33,204 nt of DNA from Planctomycetota bacterium (GCA_009773755.1 WSZJ01000013.1:39853-73056); one strand, 5' to 3'. Counted from the first letter of the stretch, positions 7,020 to 16,579 are shown. Program-made: numbers and translations. The notes: generated by a model not told the origin, from the sequence alone.

Positions 7020-8444
7020 CTACCTCAGCCACCCCTTGATCGCGAACACGTACATCGCGACTGCGGCCACCATTCCGACGCCGAAGGCGACCTGGCCGAG
7101 CGTCATGGGCCAGGGATTGCCCACCACGTTCATGCCCAGCATGCCGCCGACCACCGTGGGAATGAGCCCCAGGAAGCTCACGATCGCGAGGAGCTTGAGA
7201 AAGTTGTTCATCTCGAAGCCCTTCACGTTGATGTGAAGCTCGATGAGGGACTGGACGTCCTCCTTCAGGGTGGTGACGCGGTCGAAGAGCTGCCCGGTCT
7301 CCGCGGCGAGGTCGTCGAGGAATTTGTCCTCTCCGAGGTTGAATCCGCGCAGGGTAATTCGACCGTCGGCGAGTGAGCGGACGATGGAGGCAAGATGGCC
7401 GAGGTCCAGCGCTGCGGCGGAGATCTCGCGGCGCAGGAGAAACGTCTCCTCGAGGAACGCGCGGCCGCCCTCCGAAATCGGGATGGACTCGAAGCGCCGC
7501 AGTTCTTCGTCGAATCGCTGCGCGGTGAAGTGGTATCGCTCGCGAGCGAGCGCGAGAAGGAGAAGGGTGATGCGGATCGGGAACGACCGCGCGGGAAGCG
7601 GCGAGCGGGCCGCGAGGCGGGAGATGCTTCCCGCCAGGTCGAAGGCCTCCGGCGTGGCGGTCATGATTCCGCGCTCGGGAACGATGGCGGTGATGCGCAC
7701 TCGGGTGACGGCGGGGAAGCCCGTTTCCGCGACGGTCGGGATCCAGAGAAAGAGCAGGGAAGAGCGGGCATCCGAGCGCAGGCGCGCAGGAGCGTCGGGG
7801 GCGAACGCCTCGTCGAGACTGGCCGGCTCCAGGCCGGCGGAGCGGGCGGCGACGCGGATGTGGGCGAGAGAGACCTCCGACGCGTGGAACCAATGAGAGG
7901 TGGGGTTGCGTGACCACTCAAGGCAGGTCCCCCAGTCCGATTCATCGACCTGAAACGTCGCGCCATCGGACACCCGTGAAACCCGCGGCATCGTGTTCAC
8001 CGCCGTCTGCCCGAGCCCGCGTCGAAGTCCCGCAGCGGCTCTTCCCGCCCTCGTCGCGAGCGCGACGGAGCGTCCGACGCGCAGGAGGCGCAGCGCAAGC
8101 GAGCTGCCGGCCGCGCTGGAGATTCCGGGGGCGAGCGCCACAAACGGGCCGCCGATCGCGACGATGTCGATGATGCGCCACGGGCTCGTGAGCCAGGCGG
8201 CCTTGCTCTCGGCCGCGCCGAGCTCAAGCACGAAATTGAGCGCAAACACGCCGACGAGAATCCACTCCAACCTCTGAAGCAGTTGATCGGCGGCGGCGTT
8301 CAGGTCGAAGACGAGCGGCCCGAGAGTGACCGCGAGGGCCATGAGCGCCAGGAAACCCATGACGGGCTCGTTCAGCATCGCGGCAAGGCGCGCGACCACC
8401 GCGGGTCGCTTGTCAGCCTGCGGATCGATTCGCTTGGTGGGCAA
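7020..8444 (-). CDS. CorA-type divalent cation channel with an N-terminal voltage-sensor-like domain
   Basis: The C-terminal two-thirds is CorA-like: a long soluble alpha/beta plus helical region ending in two membrane segments, the first followed by the GMN selectivity signature (in LGMNVVG) and a short loop before the second. Unusually, about 130 residues at the N-terminus form four hydrophobic segments resembling S1-S4 of voltage-gated channels. S3 reads SPWRIIDIVAIGGPF. S4 carries an Arg every third residue (RLLRVGR), followed by further arginines. No S5-pore-S6 follows, so the pore would be CorA's own. The inferred role is Mg2+ or Co2+ uptake, perhaps voltage- or lipid-sensitive. The TTG at 8444 has GAGG nine bases upstream. 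The frame is open to TTG 8585, but that would collide with the divergent gene; GTG 8399 is another option. Confidence 0.85.
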   Translation of the reverse strand: MPTKRIDPQADKRPAVVARLAAMLNEPVMGFLALMALAVTLGPLVFDLNAAADQLLQRLEWILVGVFALNFVLELGAAESKAAWLTSPWRIIDIVAIGGPFVALAPGISSAAGSSLALRLLRVGRSVALATRAGRAAAGLRRGLGQTAVNTMPRVSRVSDGATFQVDESDWGTCLEWSRNPTSHWFHASEVSLAHIRVAARSAGLEPASLDEAFAPDAPARLRSDARSSLLFLWIPTVAETGFPAVTRVRITAIVPERGIMTATPEAFDLAGSISRLAARSPLPARSFPIRITLLLLALARERYHFTAQRFDEELRRFESIPISEGGRAFLEETFLLRREISAAALDLGHLASIVRSLADGRITLRGFNLGEDKFLDDLAAETGQLFDRVTTLKEDVQSLIELHINVKGFEMNNFLKLLAIVSFLGLIPTVVGGMLGMNVVGNPWPMTLGQVAFGVGMVAAVAMYVFAIKGWLR

Positions 8445-8542
8445 TCCGGTGGACCTCGGGGGAAGCGGGGAGTCTACCGGATCGAGCGCGCGTGTCTGCG
8501 ATTCGACCCGCGGCCAGGGAAGCGCAGGAGATGAGGTAGCAT

Positions 8543-10897
8543 GTGCCGGAGAAGCGGGAACACGCGCCCGATCGGATTCGTCCAAGCCGCATGAGTCGTC
8601 ACCGCCCCACGTCGCTTCCCTCGAGGTTCGCCTTGCCCAGGACCATCGGCGTCTTCCTCATCCTGCTCGGATCGTTCTCACCGGCGTTCTCCCAGGAGTC
8701 TCCGTCCGCCGAGGTCGCGCGCCTTCTCCGACAGCTCGATGACGACGACGTGGCGGTGCGTGATGAAGCGACCCTGCGGCTGATTGAGTTCGGCCCCGAG
8801 GCGGAAGCGGCGTTGCGAGCAGCGGGGGAGGATGCTCCGCCGGAAACGCGCGGGCGGCTGGTCACGATCCTCCAGACGCTGAGTTGGGAGGTCCCTGCGC
8901 CGGCTCGACGGAAGCTCGGCGGGAGGCTGTCGCGGTTCCCGGTCCTGAAACCGGCGGACCGCGTCGAGATTCTGCAAGGATGCGGCGAGGACCTTGGGTC
9001 GTATCCGCTTGCGCACGCGTTCATCCTCGCGCTGGCGATGGAGCGGGAGGGGGACAACGAGGCGAAGCGCGAGATCACCGGGATGATGGCGAAAGTGCCG
9101 GGCTCCGTGCATCTCCTGGCGCGTCGGCTGCTGCAGCAGATGCCGGGCGCCGAGGGGGTCGCGGCGATTCGGCAGGCGCTGGCGTCATTTCCACGCTCCG
9201 ACGACCCGCACAGCCGGATCGAGGCGCCGACCGCCCTGTGCGTCGCGCTGCACGCGGCGGGGATGGCGGACCTCGCGACGCCGGGGCTCGCGGCATGGCT
9301 GCTCGCCGGGGACGACCGCAAGAAAAGAGCGGACGTGCTGTGCGAAGCGGCGGCGGCGCTGGAGAAGTCGGGACACGCGCGCGAGGCGATCCTGCTCTAC
9401 CGCAGGAGCATCCTGCTCGACGCGGAACGCCTCGCCGATTTGCGGCGGCTGGACGCCCTGTGCACCAGGGAGAACTGGGGCGCCGCGCATCTCGCGCTCC
9501 TGCGCTGGATCTCCACACCGGGCCGCCCCGCGGGCGCCGTGGCCGAGGAAATCGCGCTTCAGCAGAGCCGTCTCGAGGATCTGGCGAAAGCTGGAAATCT
9601 ACCTGCGGTTGACCTGTCCGGCGCGGCGCGGCTGCACGGATGGAGCCTCGTGCCGCATACGCGGTACCACCTTGTGGGGAAGCGAGCGATCTACTCCGCG
9701 GGATCGCATCCGCACCGGATTCAGCTGCCCATCGTCGCAGCCTACGATCTGCGCACGAGCGCGCTGCTGTGGGTGCACGTGCCGACGCCGGAGCCGGCGA
9801 CGCGCCTGGAGATGAGCGACGAGCGTGGCGGCTGCCTCCTGGAGATCCCGGACGGACTGCTGGTACTCCAGCACGCCGACTCGAAGCTGGGCTCGGGCGG
9901 CACGCTGGACCGCTCGGCGCGCCGGACCCGTCTCCTCCGTCTCTCGACAGACGGAAAGGAAGTGTGGCGGCGGGAGTACGACCTCAATCCCGGGATGCGC
10001 TTCGAAGTGCTCGACGCCGACTGGGCGCAGTTCCTCTCTTCGCCGAATCAATCCCGCGGGCGCGCGTGGTTCGTGCGGCTGACGGACGGACAGATCATGT
10101 CCTCCATGCGGCTCTCGGCCCACGTCGCGACGCTGCCGGGAGGGCGGGTGCTGGCGCAGAAATCGAGGTCGTGGGAAATGACCCTCTTCGACCCGCGAAC
10201 CTCCGCCGCAATGTGGGAGAAGGACTTCGTCCGCGAAGTAAAGACGTGGGTCGACCACCCGTCGTTCTGGGGGGAGGGGGAAGCGCTCTACGCGACGACA
10301 GGGCGCCATGCCCTGCGCCTCGAAGCGGCTACCGGGAAGACCGTCTGGATGCATGAATTCGACGCAGACGAAACGACGGTCGGCATTCTCGCGCGCGGCG
10401 ACGATGTGTTCGCAGTCCTGAAAACGGGCGGGAATTCATGGAAGTGCGTGAAGCTGGCGGCTGCCGGGGGAGACGCGGGAGGGGACTTCGAGGGGCCGTG
10501 CGGGCGCGATCCCCAGGACGACTACGGCGTGCCCGTCCGCGCCCGTTGGGTCGCCAAGGACGCCTTCGAGCTTCGTGGGCGGATCGTGGACATCGCCGGG
10601 AAGCGCGTCCTGACCGCCGGTATCGCGCGGGCGGCCGGCTTGCCTCCGCTCGCCGACGCGGCGAATTTCGGCTCGCGCATCCGGGTGTCCGCAGGCGACG
10701 AGCCGGTTCCTTACCTCGATTTCGGAGCCGTGATTGCGCGGGTGAACTCCTCGGCGCTTCTCGTCCCGCTCGATGCCTTGCTCAGCCTGGCGGACGAATG
10801 GGAGAGCAGCGGGAAGGAATCTCATGCTGAAGAGCTCCGTCGGGTCGCGGCGGATCTCGACCCACTCGACGCCGCCGCGAAGGATCGCGATGACTAG
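8543..10897 (+). CDS. Secreted HEAT-repeat / PQQ-like propeller protein
   Basis: This protein has up to 784 residues. A hydrophobic stretch ends in AFSQ at about residue 50 and looks like a signal peptide, so the protein is probably exported. The next block (DDDDVAVRDEATLRLIEFG, EAEAALRAA) is the HEAT-like helical repeat common in planctomycete secreted proteins. The middle is helical. The last about 400 residues contain propeller blades of PQQ type, such as AYDLRTSALLWVHVP, DPRTSAAMWEKDF and LEAATGKTVWMHEFD. No catalytic residues are evident; a scaffold or binding role is inferred. GTG 8543 has GAGG six bases upstream; ATG 8591 would give a more normal signal-peptide length but lacks a ribosome site. 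The stop overlaps the start of the following propeller gene, so the two are translationally coupled. Confidence 0.8.
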   Translation: MPEKREHAPDRIRPSRMSRHRPTSLPSRFALPRTIGVFLILLGSFSPAFSQESPSAEVARLLRQLDDDDVAVRDEATLRLIEFGPEAEAALRAAGEDAPPETRGRLVTILQTLSWEVPAPARRKLGGRLSRFPVLKPADRVEILQGCGEDLGSYPLAHAFILALAMEREGDNEAKREITGMMAKVPGSVHLLARRLLQQMPGAEGVAAIRQALASFPRSDDPHSRIEAPTALCVALHAAGMADLATPGLAAWLLAGDDRKKRADVLCEAAAALEKSGHAREAILLYRRSILLDAERLADLRRLDALCTRENWGAAHLALLRWISTPGRPAGAVAEEIALQQSRLEDLAKAGNLPAVDLSGAARLHGWSLVPHTRYHLVGKRAIYSAGSHPHRIQLPIVAAYDLRTSALLWVHVPTPEPATRLEMSDERGGCLLEIPDGLLVLQHADSKLGSGGTLDRSARRTRLLRLSTDGKEVWRREYDLNPGMRFEVLDADWAQFLSSPNQSRGRAWFVRLTDGQIMSSMRLSAHVATLPGGRVLAQKSRSWEMTLFDPRTSAAMWEKDFVREVKTWVDHPSFWGEGEALYATTGRHALRLEAATGKTVWMHEFDADETTVGILARGDDVFAVLKTGGNSWKCVKLAAAGGDAGGDFEGPCGRDPQDDYGVPVRARWVAKDAFELRGRIVDIAGKRVLTAGIARAAGLPPLADAANFGSRIRVSAGDEPVPYLDFGAVIARVNSSALLVPLDALLSLADEWESSGKESHAEELRRVAADLDPLDAAAKDRDD

Positions 10898-11987
10898 AAA
10901 AATCGCGACCGTCGCGTTTCTGCTCGCCTCGCTCGGCCTGACCGCCGGCGATGGCGGCTGGCCCCTCTTCCAGGGGAACGCCCGGAGGACCGGACTTTCC
11001 ACGGGAAAATGCCCCGGCTCGTGGAAGAAGAAGTGGGTTGTTTCGGGGAACTTCGGCAACTACGACGGACCGGCCGTCGTGGTCGGGCCCGAGGGAACCG
11101 CGTGCGCAGTCCTGGAGGACGACAGGTCAGGGAATTTTGCCGTCGCCGCCTGGGGCGCGAACGGAAAGGAGCGCTGGCGGTGTCTCCTCGACGACGACTC
11201 GCTGGCGAGCCCCGCCTTCGCGCCGGACGGCGGCGTCGTGCTCGGGCTGCTGGACGGGTCAATCGTGAAAGTTTCGGCGGAGGGAAAGAAGGCCTGGAGC
11301 TTCAAGACGGCCGGCGCCGTCACCTCCTCCTCCGCATTCGCGCAGGATGGCACCATCTACATCGGCAGCCGCGACGACTCCCTCTACGCCATCGCGCCCG
11401 ACGGCAAGCTCAAATGGAAATTCACAACCGGCGGCTGGGTCAGCGCCGCTCCCGCGATCGGGCCTGACGGCACGGTTTACGCCGTGTCTTGGGATGCGTG
11501 CGTCTACGCGGTCTCCCCTGAGGGAAAAGAACTCTGGCGCTTCCGCACCCGGCGCGCGATTTCCGCCTGCCCCGTCGTGGCTCCCGACGGCACGGTTTAC
11601 GCAGCCTCCGAAGACGGATGCCTCTACGCGGTCGGAGCGGATGGGAAGGAGTCGTGGAAGTTCGAGACCGACGGCTGGATCTACTTTCCCCCGTGCCTCG
11701 ACCCGGCGGGCAACATCGCGGTCGCTTCGAACGACGGCGTACTCCGCTCGATCACGCCGCAGGGGAAGGAACGGTGGCGTTTCGAGTCCGGCGACCCCGA
11801 GTCCAACCTCGTCTGCGACGCGCGAGGTGCCGTGACCTTCGTCGCGAACCGCACGCTGTTCGTCGTTTCCACCGAGGGAAAGCCGATATGGAAGCGCGCC
11901 GACCCGCAGGTCTCAAGTCTCTCTCTCGGGGACGACGGGACGCTCTTTCTGGCGGGCACGCAGTTCCTCTACGCGCTGCGCGACTGA
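10890..11987 (+). CDS. Secreted PQQ-like beta-propeller repeat protein
   Basis: This is a 365-residue protein with a short N-terminal signal peptide (KIATVAFLLASLGLTAG). It then carries about seven repeated blades of the form PDGTVY-x-x-S-x-D-x-x-x-YA-x-x-x-x-GK-x-x-W-x-F. These are diagnostic of PQQ-binding-like or BamB-like propellers. The WPLFQGNARRTG motif just after the signal is common at the beginning of this family (W-x-x-F-x-G-x-x-x-R-T-G). The start ATG overlaps the previous gene's stop by eight bases and has AAGGA six bases upstream, so the two propeller genes form one unit. The repeats alone do not distinguish an enzyme that binds PQQ from a structural propeller. No Trp-docking or calcium-site residues typical of PQQ dehydrogenases are seen, so a binding or scaffold role is more likely. 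Confidence 0.85.
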   Translation: MTRKIATVAFLLASLGLTAGDGGWPLFQGNARRTGLSTGKCPGSWKKKWVVSGNFGNYDGPAVVVGPEGTACAVLEDDRSGNFAVAAWGANGKERWRCLLDDDSLASPAFAPDGGVVLGLLDGSIVKVSAEGKKAWSFKTAGAVTSSSAFAQDGTIYIGSRDDSLYAIAPDGKLKWKFTTGGWVSAAPAIGPDGTVYAVSWDACVYAVSPEGKELWRFRTRRAISACPVVAPDGTVYAASEDGCLYAVGADGKESWKFETDGWIYFPPCLDPAGNIAVASNDGVLRSITPQGKERWRFESGDPESNLVCDARGAVTFVANRTLFVVSTEGKPIWKRADPQVSSLSLGDDGTLFLAGTQFLYALRD

Positions 11988-12033
11988 GCCCATCCTGCAG
12001 TTTCTCGCTCCCACCAGCATCCAGGCACCACGA

Positions 12034-15000
12034 TTACTTCAGCACCAACCCCTTGATGTTGTAGTACTTCGCCTCCGGGTGATGCGCCACGATCGCGCAC
12101 GTGCTCTGCTCCGGGACGATCTGGAACGCGCTTGTGAGCGAGCAGCCGATCGCCTTTTCGGCGGTGAGCAGCCCGAAGATCTTCTCGTTGTCGCCGAGGT
12201 CCGGGCAGGCCGGGTAACCCGGTGAGTACCGTTTGCCGCCGCCGTGCTGCATGCCGAACTCGGCCTTGAATCTCCGGTGGAGCCACTCGGCCATTGCTTC
12301 GGCGGTTTCGACCGCGAGGCCGTGGAGGTAGTAGCTCTTCGAGTACTCGCCCTTGGCGTTCAGCGCGTCACAGAGCTCCGTCGCCCTTGCGCCGACCGTC
12401 ACGCACTGGAACCCCACGACATCCAGTCGATCCGGGTCCCAGTAGTCGACGAGGCAAAGGCGCTCCCCGTCGGGCTGCCGCGGCCAGTCGAAGCGGGTCC
12501 GTTCCTTCTTGGGGTCCTCCGGATCGAAGACGACGAGCTGGGAGTCGCGGACCTGGCACGGGAAGAAACCGTAGACGGCGCGGGGCTGGAACCATTTCTC
12601 CTGCAGGGCCTCCGCTTCCATCTTCACGAGCAGCGGCTCGAATTCTTCCTTGATGATGTGGACGACGTCCTTGGCGGACTTGCCGTGGCCGCCCCAGCTG
12701 AGGCGGAAGAGGCTCTTCTTGTCGATGAGCGGGAAGACTTCGCGGAGGTCGATATTGGCGACGGTCTGGTTGCCCCAGAACGGAGGGACGGGGATGTGCT
12801 GCGCGGGTTTCACCGCTCTCGGGGCGCTCGACGCCGCGGTGTTCAACTCCGGCGCGGGGCCTCTGCCCGCTTCCAGATCCAGCAGCGTTCTTACTTCCTT
12901 GTGATTCTTCTCGACGCGCTCCTTGTTCTTCGCGGGGACGACGAGGTCGTTCATGGCGTCGAGGCCAGTGAACGCGTCGGTGCAGTAGAAGACGCCGGAG
13001 CCGTAGAAGCGACCGTCTTCGAGCACACACGCCTTTTTCCCGAAGCGCGAGTTGATGGCGGCGCCGCCGATGATGACGGGGATCTTGAGGCCGTGCTTGT
13101 CGAGCTCCTGGACGCAGTAGGGCATCTGCTTGGATGTGGAGACGAGAAGCGCGCTGAGGCCGATGGCGTTGGCGTTGGTTTCCCTGGCCTTGGCGATGAA
13201 GTTCTGCACCGGGACCTGTTTGCCGAGGTCGTGCACGGTGTAGCCGTTGTTGGTGAGGATCGTCTTGACGAGGTTCTTGCCGATGTCGTGGACGTCGCCG
13301 TAGACCGTGCCGAGGACGATCGTGCCCTTGGAGTAGGTGTCCGTCTTGTCCATGAACTTTTCGAGGTACGCGACGGACTTCTTCATCACCTCGGCGCTCT
13401 GCAGCACGAAAGGCAGGATCAGTTCGCCGGTGGCCATGCGGTCGCCGACTTCCTTCATCGCGCCCAGCAGGACCTCGTTGATCACGCCCACGGGCGAGTA
13501 TTTTTTCAGCGCCTGGTCGAGAAGGGGCTCGAGGTCTTCATGGATGCGGTTGAGGATATTGAAGTGCAGCTGTTCCTCGACCGTGAGTGCATGCGTCGGC
13601 TTCGGCGCGGTCTTTTTCTTCGACTTGGTCTTCTCGAAGTGCTCGATGAATTTGGCGAGGGCGTCGGGATAGCGGTTGAAGACCAGATTTTCCGCGAACT
13701 CGCGTTCGTTCTCGGGGATCGACGGGTACGGCAGGATCTCGTTCGGGTGAACGAGCGCGATGTCGAGCCCGGCGTGGACGCAGTGCGTCAGGAACACGCT
13801 GTTGAGCACCGCCCTTGCCTGCGGCGAGAGCCCGAACGAGACGTTCGACACGCCGAGGCCGGTGAGCGCGCCCGGGAGCTTGTCCTTGATCCGCTTGATC
13901 GCCTCGATCGTCGCGATCGCGCTGTTCACGTACTCCGGGCTGCCCGTCGCGAGCGTGAACGTCAGGCAGTCGAAGATCAGCGCTTCCGGCGGCACTCCGA
14001 AATCGTCGCGCGCCATGTCGCACATGCGGCGGGCGACGTCGAACTTTCGCTCGTGCGTGATCGCCATCCCCTGCTCGTCAATGGTCATCGCGATGGCAGC
14101 AGCGCCGTAGTCCTTCACCATCGGCATCACCCGGTTCCAGCGCTCGTGCCCCTTCTCGAGATTCACCGAGTTCACGATGACGCGTCCGGGGTAGATCTTC
14201 ATCGCCTCGTTGATGACGTCGTACTCCGTCGAGTCGATGACGATCGGCGCGTCGACGGCGTGCGCCAGTTTGCGCAGCAGCGTCGTCATCTGGTGCTTCT
14301 CGTCGTCGCGTTCGTTGAGCGCGACGCAGACGTCGAGCGCGTGCGAGCCGCCTTCCACCTGCGCGCGTGCGATCTGGATGATCGACGCCCAGTCGTCCTT
14401 GATCAGCAGCTCCTTCAGCTTGCGCGAGCCCTGCGCGTTCACGCGCTCGCCGACGAGCATCGGTTTCGGGTACTGGTGAAGCGGCACGGATTTCATCATC
14501 GAGCTGATCGCGGGCTCGTAGGGGACCGTGCGCGCGACGGGCTTCAGCCCCTTCACCCGTTCCGCCAGCAGCCTGATGTGCTCGTACGTCGTCCCGCAGC
14601 ACCCGCCGGCGATCGACACGCCGCGCGACTTCACGAACTCTTCCATCGCGTCGGCGAATTCCTTCGGGCCGAGCGGGTACACCGCGTCGCCCGTGCCTTC
14701 GTTCGCGGGGATGCCGGCGTTGGGCATGATCGAGATCGGGATCGGCGATTTTTCGCAGAGGTACGCGACCGAGTCGCGCATCTCCTCGGGGCCGGTCGAA
14801 CAGTTGAGGCCGATGATGTCGGCGCCGAGGCACTGAAGCGTCGTGAGCGATGCGCCGATATCCGTCCCGAGCAGCATGCGCCCGGTGCGGTCGAGCGTGA
14901 CCTGCGCCATGATCGGGAGGCGCTTCCCCGATTCCTTCTGCCATTTGCGGATCGCGAAGATCTGCGCCTTGACCTCGAGGATGTCCTGCGATGTCTCGAT

Positions 15001-15498
15001 GAGGAAGGCGTCGGCGCCGCCGTCGGCGAGGCCGCGGACCTGGGCGATGAAGCCCTCGACGATTCTGTCGAAGGCGATGTTGCCGAGGGAAGGGTCCTCT
15101 GAAGATGGCAGGAATCCCGAGGGCCCGATCGATCCCGCCACGAACTTCGGCGCTCCGGGCCTGGAGAACCGGTCGCACGCCGCGCGCGCCAGCTTCGCCG
15201 CCGTCACGTTCTGGTCGTACGTCCGCTCCCCGACCTTGTACTCGTCCATCTTGAACCAGCTCGACCCGAAGGTGTTCGTCTCGACCCCGTCGGCGCCCGC
15301 TTCGAGGTACTTCTCGTGGATCTCGCTGATCACGTCGGGCTTCGTCTGGCAGAGCCAGTCGTTGCACCCTTCCATCGACTGCCCGCCGAAATCAGCCGCC
15401 TTGAACTTGTAGCGCTGCAGCGTCGTTCCCATCGCGCCGTCCCACACGAGGACGCGTTGTTTGAGAACTTCGAGGAGCGATGGCCTGCCTGTCGTCAC
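12034..15498 (-). CDS. metH: Cobalamin-dependent methionine synthase MetH
   Basis: This 1154-residue MetH, close to the usual length of about 1200, transfers the methyl group of methyl-tetrahydrofolate to homocysteine. All four modules are present in order. The homocysteine domain (1-320) has the zinc ligands C233 (in GLNCSTGP) and C300/C301 (in GGCCGTT). The folate/pterin domain (about 335-625) begins with PMLVGERVNAQGSRK. The cobalamin cap and Rossmann domain (about 635-860) carries DVHDIG at 735-740, with H737 as the lower cobalt ligand. The AdoMet reactivation domain (about 895-1154) contains RYSPGYP (1090-1096). The enzyme therefore appears complete, including its repair domain. The ATG start immediately precedes the conserved LLEVLKQRVLVWDGAMGT. 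It lies 21 bp downstream of the MetE-like gene on the same strand and is probably co-transcribed with it. No cobalamin or SAM riboswitch was recognised upstream. Confidence 0.98.
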   Translation of the reverse strand: MTTGRPSLLEVLKQRVLVWDGAMGTTLQRYKFKAADFGGQSMEGCNDWLCQTKPDVISEIHEKYLEAGADGVETNTFGSSWFKMDEYKVGERTYDQNVTAAKLARAACDRFSRPGAPKFVAGSIGPSGFLPSSEDPSLGNIAFDRIVEGFIAQVRGLADGGADAFLIETSQDILEVKAQIFAIRKWQKESGKRLPIMAQVTLDRTGRMLLGTDIGASLTTLQCLGADIIGLNCSTGPEEMRDSVAYLCEKSPIPISIMPNAGIPANEGTGDAVYPLGPKEFADAMEEFVKSRGVSIAGGCCGTTYEHIRLLAERVKGLKPVARTVPYEPAISSMMKSVPLHQYPKPMLVGERVNAQGSRKLKELLIKDDWASIIQIARAQVEGGSHALDVCVALNERDDEKHQMTTLLRKLAHAVDAPIVIDSTEYDVINEAMKIYPGRVIVNSVNLEKGHERWNRVMPMVKDYGAAAIAMTIDEQGMAITHERKFDVARRMCDMARDDFGVPPEALIFDCLTFTLATGSPEYVNSAIATIEAIKRIKDKLPGALTGLGVSNVSFGLSPQARAVLNSVFLTHCVHAGLDIALVHPNEILPYPSIPENEREFAENLVFNRYPDALAKFIEHFEKTKSKKKTAPKPTHALTVEEQLHFNILNRIHEDLEPLLDQALKKYSPVGVINEVLLGAMKEVGDRMATGELILPFVLQSAEVMKKSVAYLEKFMDKTDTYSKGTIVLGTVYGDVHDIGKNLVKTILTNNGYTVHDLGKQVPVQNFIAKARETNANAIGLSALLVSTSKQMPYCVQELDKHGLKIPVIIGGAAINSRFGKKACVLEDGRFYGSGVFYCTDAFTGLDAMNDLVVPAKNKERVEKNHKEVRTLLDLEAGRGPAPELNTAASSAPRAVKPAQHIPVPPFWGNQTVANIDLREVFPLIDKKSLFRLSWGGHGKSAKDVVHIIKEEFEPLLVKMEAEALQEKWFQPRAVYGFFPCQVRDSQLVVFDPEDPKKERTRFDWPRQPDGERLCLVDYWDPDRLDVVGFQCVTVGARATELCDALNAKGEYSKSYYLHGLAVETAEAMAEWLHRRFKAEFGMQHGGGKRYSPGYPACPDLGDNEKIFGLLTAEKAIGCSLTSAFQIVPEQSTCAIVAHHPEAKYYNIKGLVLK

Positions 15499-15519
15499 GT
15501 TGCTGAAGGCGTTTCCTTT

Positions 15520-16578
15520 CTAGGTTGCCGGGAGACCGAGGTGGTCGCAGCGGCAGAAGCGGGAGATTTCGAACAGCGCGCGGAGGACGTCCTCCGCCTG
15601 CGGCGCCGGGAGCCCCGCGAGGCCGCACGCCGGCGTGAAGAACGACTGTTCGAGGACTTTTTTCTTTTCGCCCAGCGGCGCGATGGCCGCGAGGAATTCC
15701 TTGAGGACGGCGCGCGAGTGGCCGAGCGGCACGGCGCGGTCCGTCGGGACGATCCCCCAGCCGATCCAGCCGCCCGCGGCGACGTGCGCGGCGAGCGCCG
15801 GGCCGCACTCCGCCACGAACGCCTTCACTCCGCCGGAGACGTCCGGGTTGATGAAATCGGGGCGAAGCGCCAGGACGTCCTTCCACGCGCCCTTTCCGCA
15901 GCAGTGAAATCCGACCACCGCTCCGGCCGCGCGGATCTCCGCGACCATGCGCGTCGCGGCATCGCGGTCCACGATGTCAAGCGGCTTCGTCCACGACGGT
16001 TCGTCCACGGCAATGACCGCCATCCGTCCCGCAATCCGGACCTGCGCCGCCTGCCACCGCGCTTGCGCCGCTACTTTCGTTGCAAGCGCCGCGTAATTTC
16101 CCTTCCCGGCCTCCACCAGGCACAGCGGCCCCGCCACCTGCCCCTTCAGCCACGGAGACTTGCCGGCTTCCTGCCGGACGCGGTCGAGCATGGCGTAGCA
16201 CCCCGGGAGAGAAGCCAGCGTCGGGGGGGCGAGAGCCTGGTCGAGCATGGACTCGCCCTTGAGCTGGGGCCAGAAGGGGAAGCCGGGGAAGCGCTCGTGG
16301 ACGTAGGCCGCCGCGTCGGCCGCGCTGGTGTGGAAGGTGGACCCGACGCCTGTGAAGCGGGACTGCGGGAGCGGAAGGGAAGGGGAGGGAGAGACCTGGC
16401 TGAAGGGGGTGAGCTCCTTGGCGGGGCGGGTGAACCGGGCATCGTAAGCAGGTGCGGGCGGAGGCGCAATCGCATTTCCTGCTTGACCGGGTCCACGAGC
16501 GCGCGGTAGATTACGAAAGTTAGCGTAAGGAAACACTGGAGGGGCGGCCGGGAAAGCGCGCCCCTTTTTGAGCGGCAC
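15520..16578 (-). CDS. MetE-like (UROD/MetE superfamily) zinc methyltransferase
   Basis: This protein of up to 352 residues resembles the C-terminal catalytic half of cobalamin-independent methionine synthase, as in short core-MetE proteins. It has the family opening FTGVGST-x-HTS, FWPQLKGESM, VAGPLCL, VIAVDEPSW, GFHCCG, and near the end FFTPACGLAGLP. His and Cys of HCCG and the Cys of ACGL match the zinc-binding positions. The Glu normally expected between them appears to be Asp (INPDV), which may alter zinc binding. It lies directly upstream of metH, suggesting a methionine or methyl-transfer role; short MetE homologues of this kind can use methyl-corrinoids instead of folate, but that is not shown here. 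The start is uncertain: GTG 16578 and GTG 16536 are in frame, neither with a ribosome site, and conserved sequence begins only about 65 residues in. Confidence 0.75.
   Translation of the reverse strand: MPLKKGRAFPAAPPVFPYANFRNLPRARGPGQAGNAIAPPPAPAYDARFTRPAKELTPFSQVSPSPSLPLPQSRFTGVGSTFHTSAADAAAYVHERFPGFPFWPQLKGESMLDQALAPPTLASLPGCYAMLDRVRQEAGKSPWLKGQVAGPLCLVEAGKGNYAALATKVAAQARWQAAQVRIAGRMAVIAVDEPSWTKPLDIVDRDAATRMVAEIRAAGAVVGFHCCGKGAWKDVLALRPDFINPDVSGGVKAFVAECGPALAAHVAAGGWIGWGIVPTDRAVPLGHSRAVLKEFLAAIAPLGEKKKVLEQSFFTPACGLAGLPAPQAEDVLRALFEISRFCRCDHLGLPAT
16517..16534 (+). promoter_or_regulatory. DtxR/IdeR-like operator, copy 1
   Basis: The 18-base sequence AAGTTAGCGTAAGGAAAC matches copy 2 in 17 of 18 positions and lies exactly 63 bp (about six helical turns) upstream of it. 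It contains one diverged TTAG-n-STAA centre of a DtxR-type box. It also lies within the possible N-terminal coding region of the divergent MetE-like gene. Confidence 0.55.
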
Positions 16579-16579
16579 T

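Noticed and set aside
12244..15102. A 952-codon open frame on the plus strand across metH
   Set aside because: It is the mirror frame of a GC-rich gene. The product is a low-complexity Arg/Asp/Val-rich sequence, while the minus strand encodes complete MetH with all ligands.
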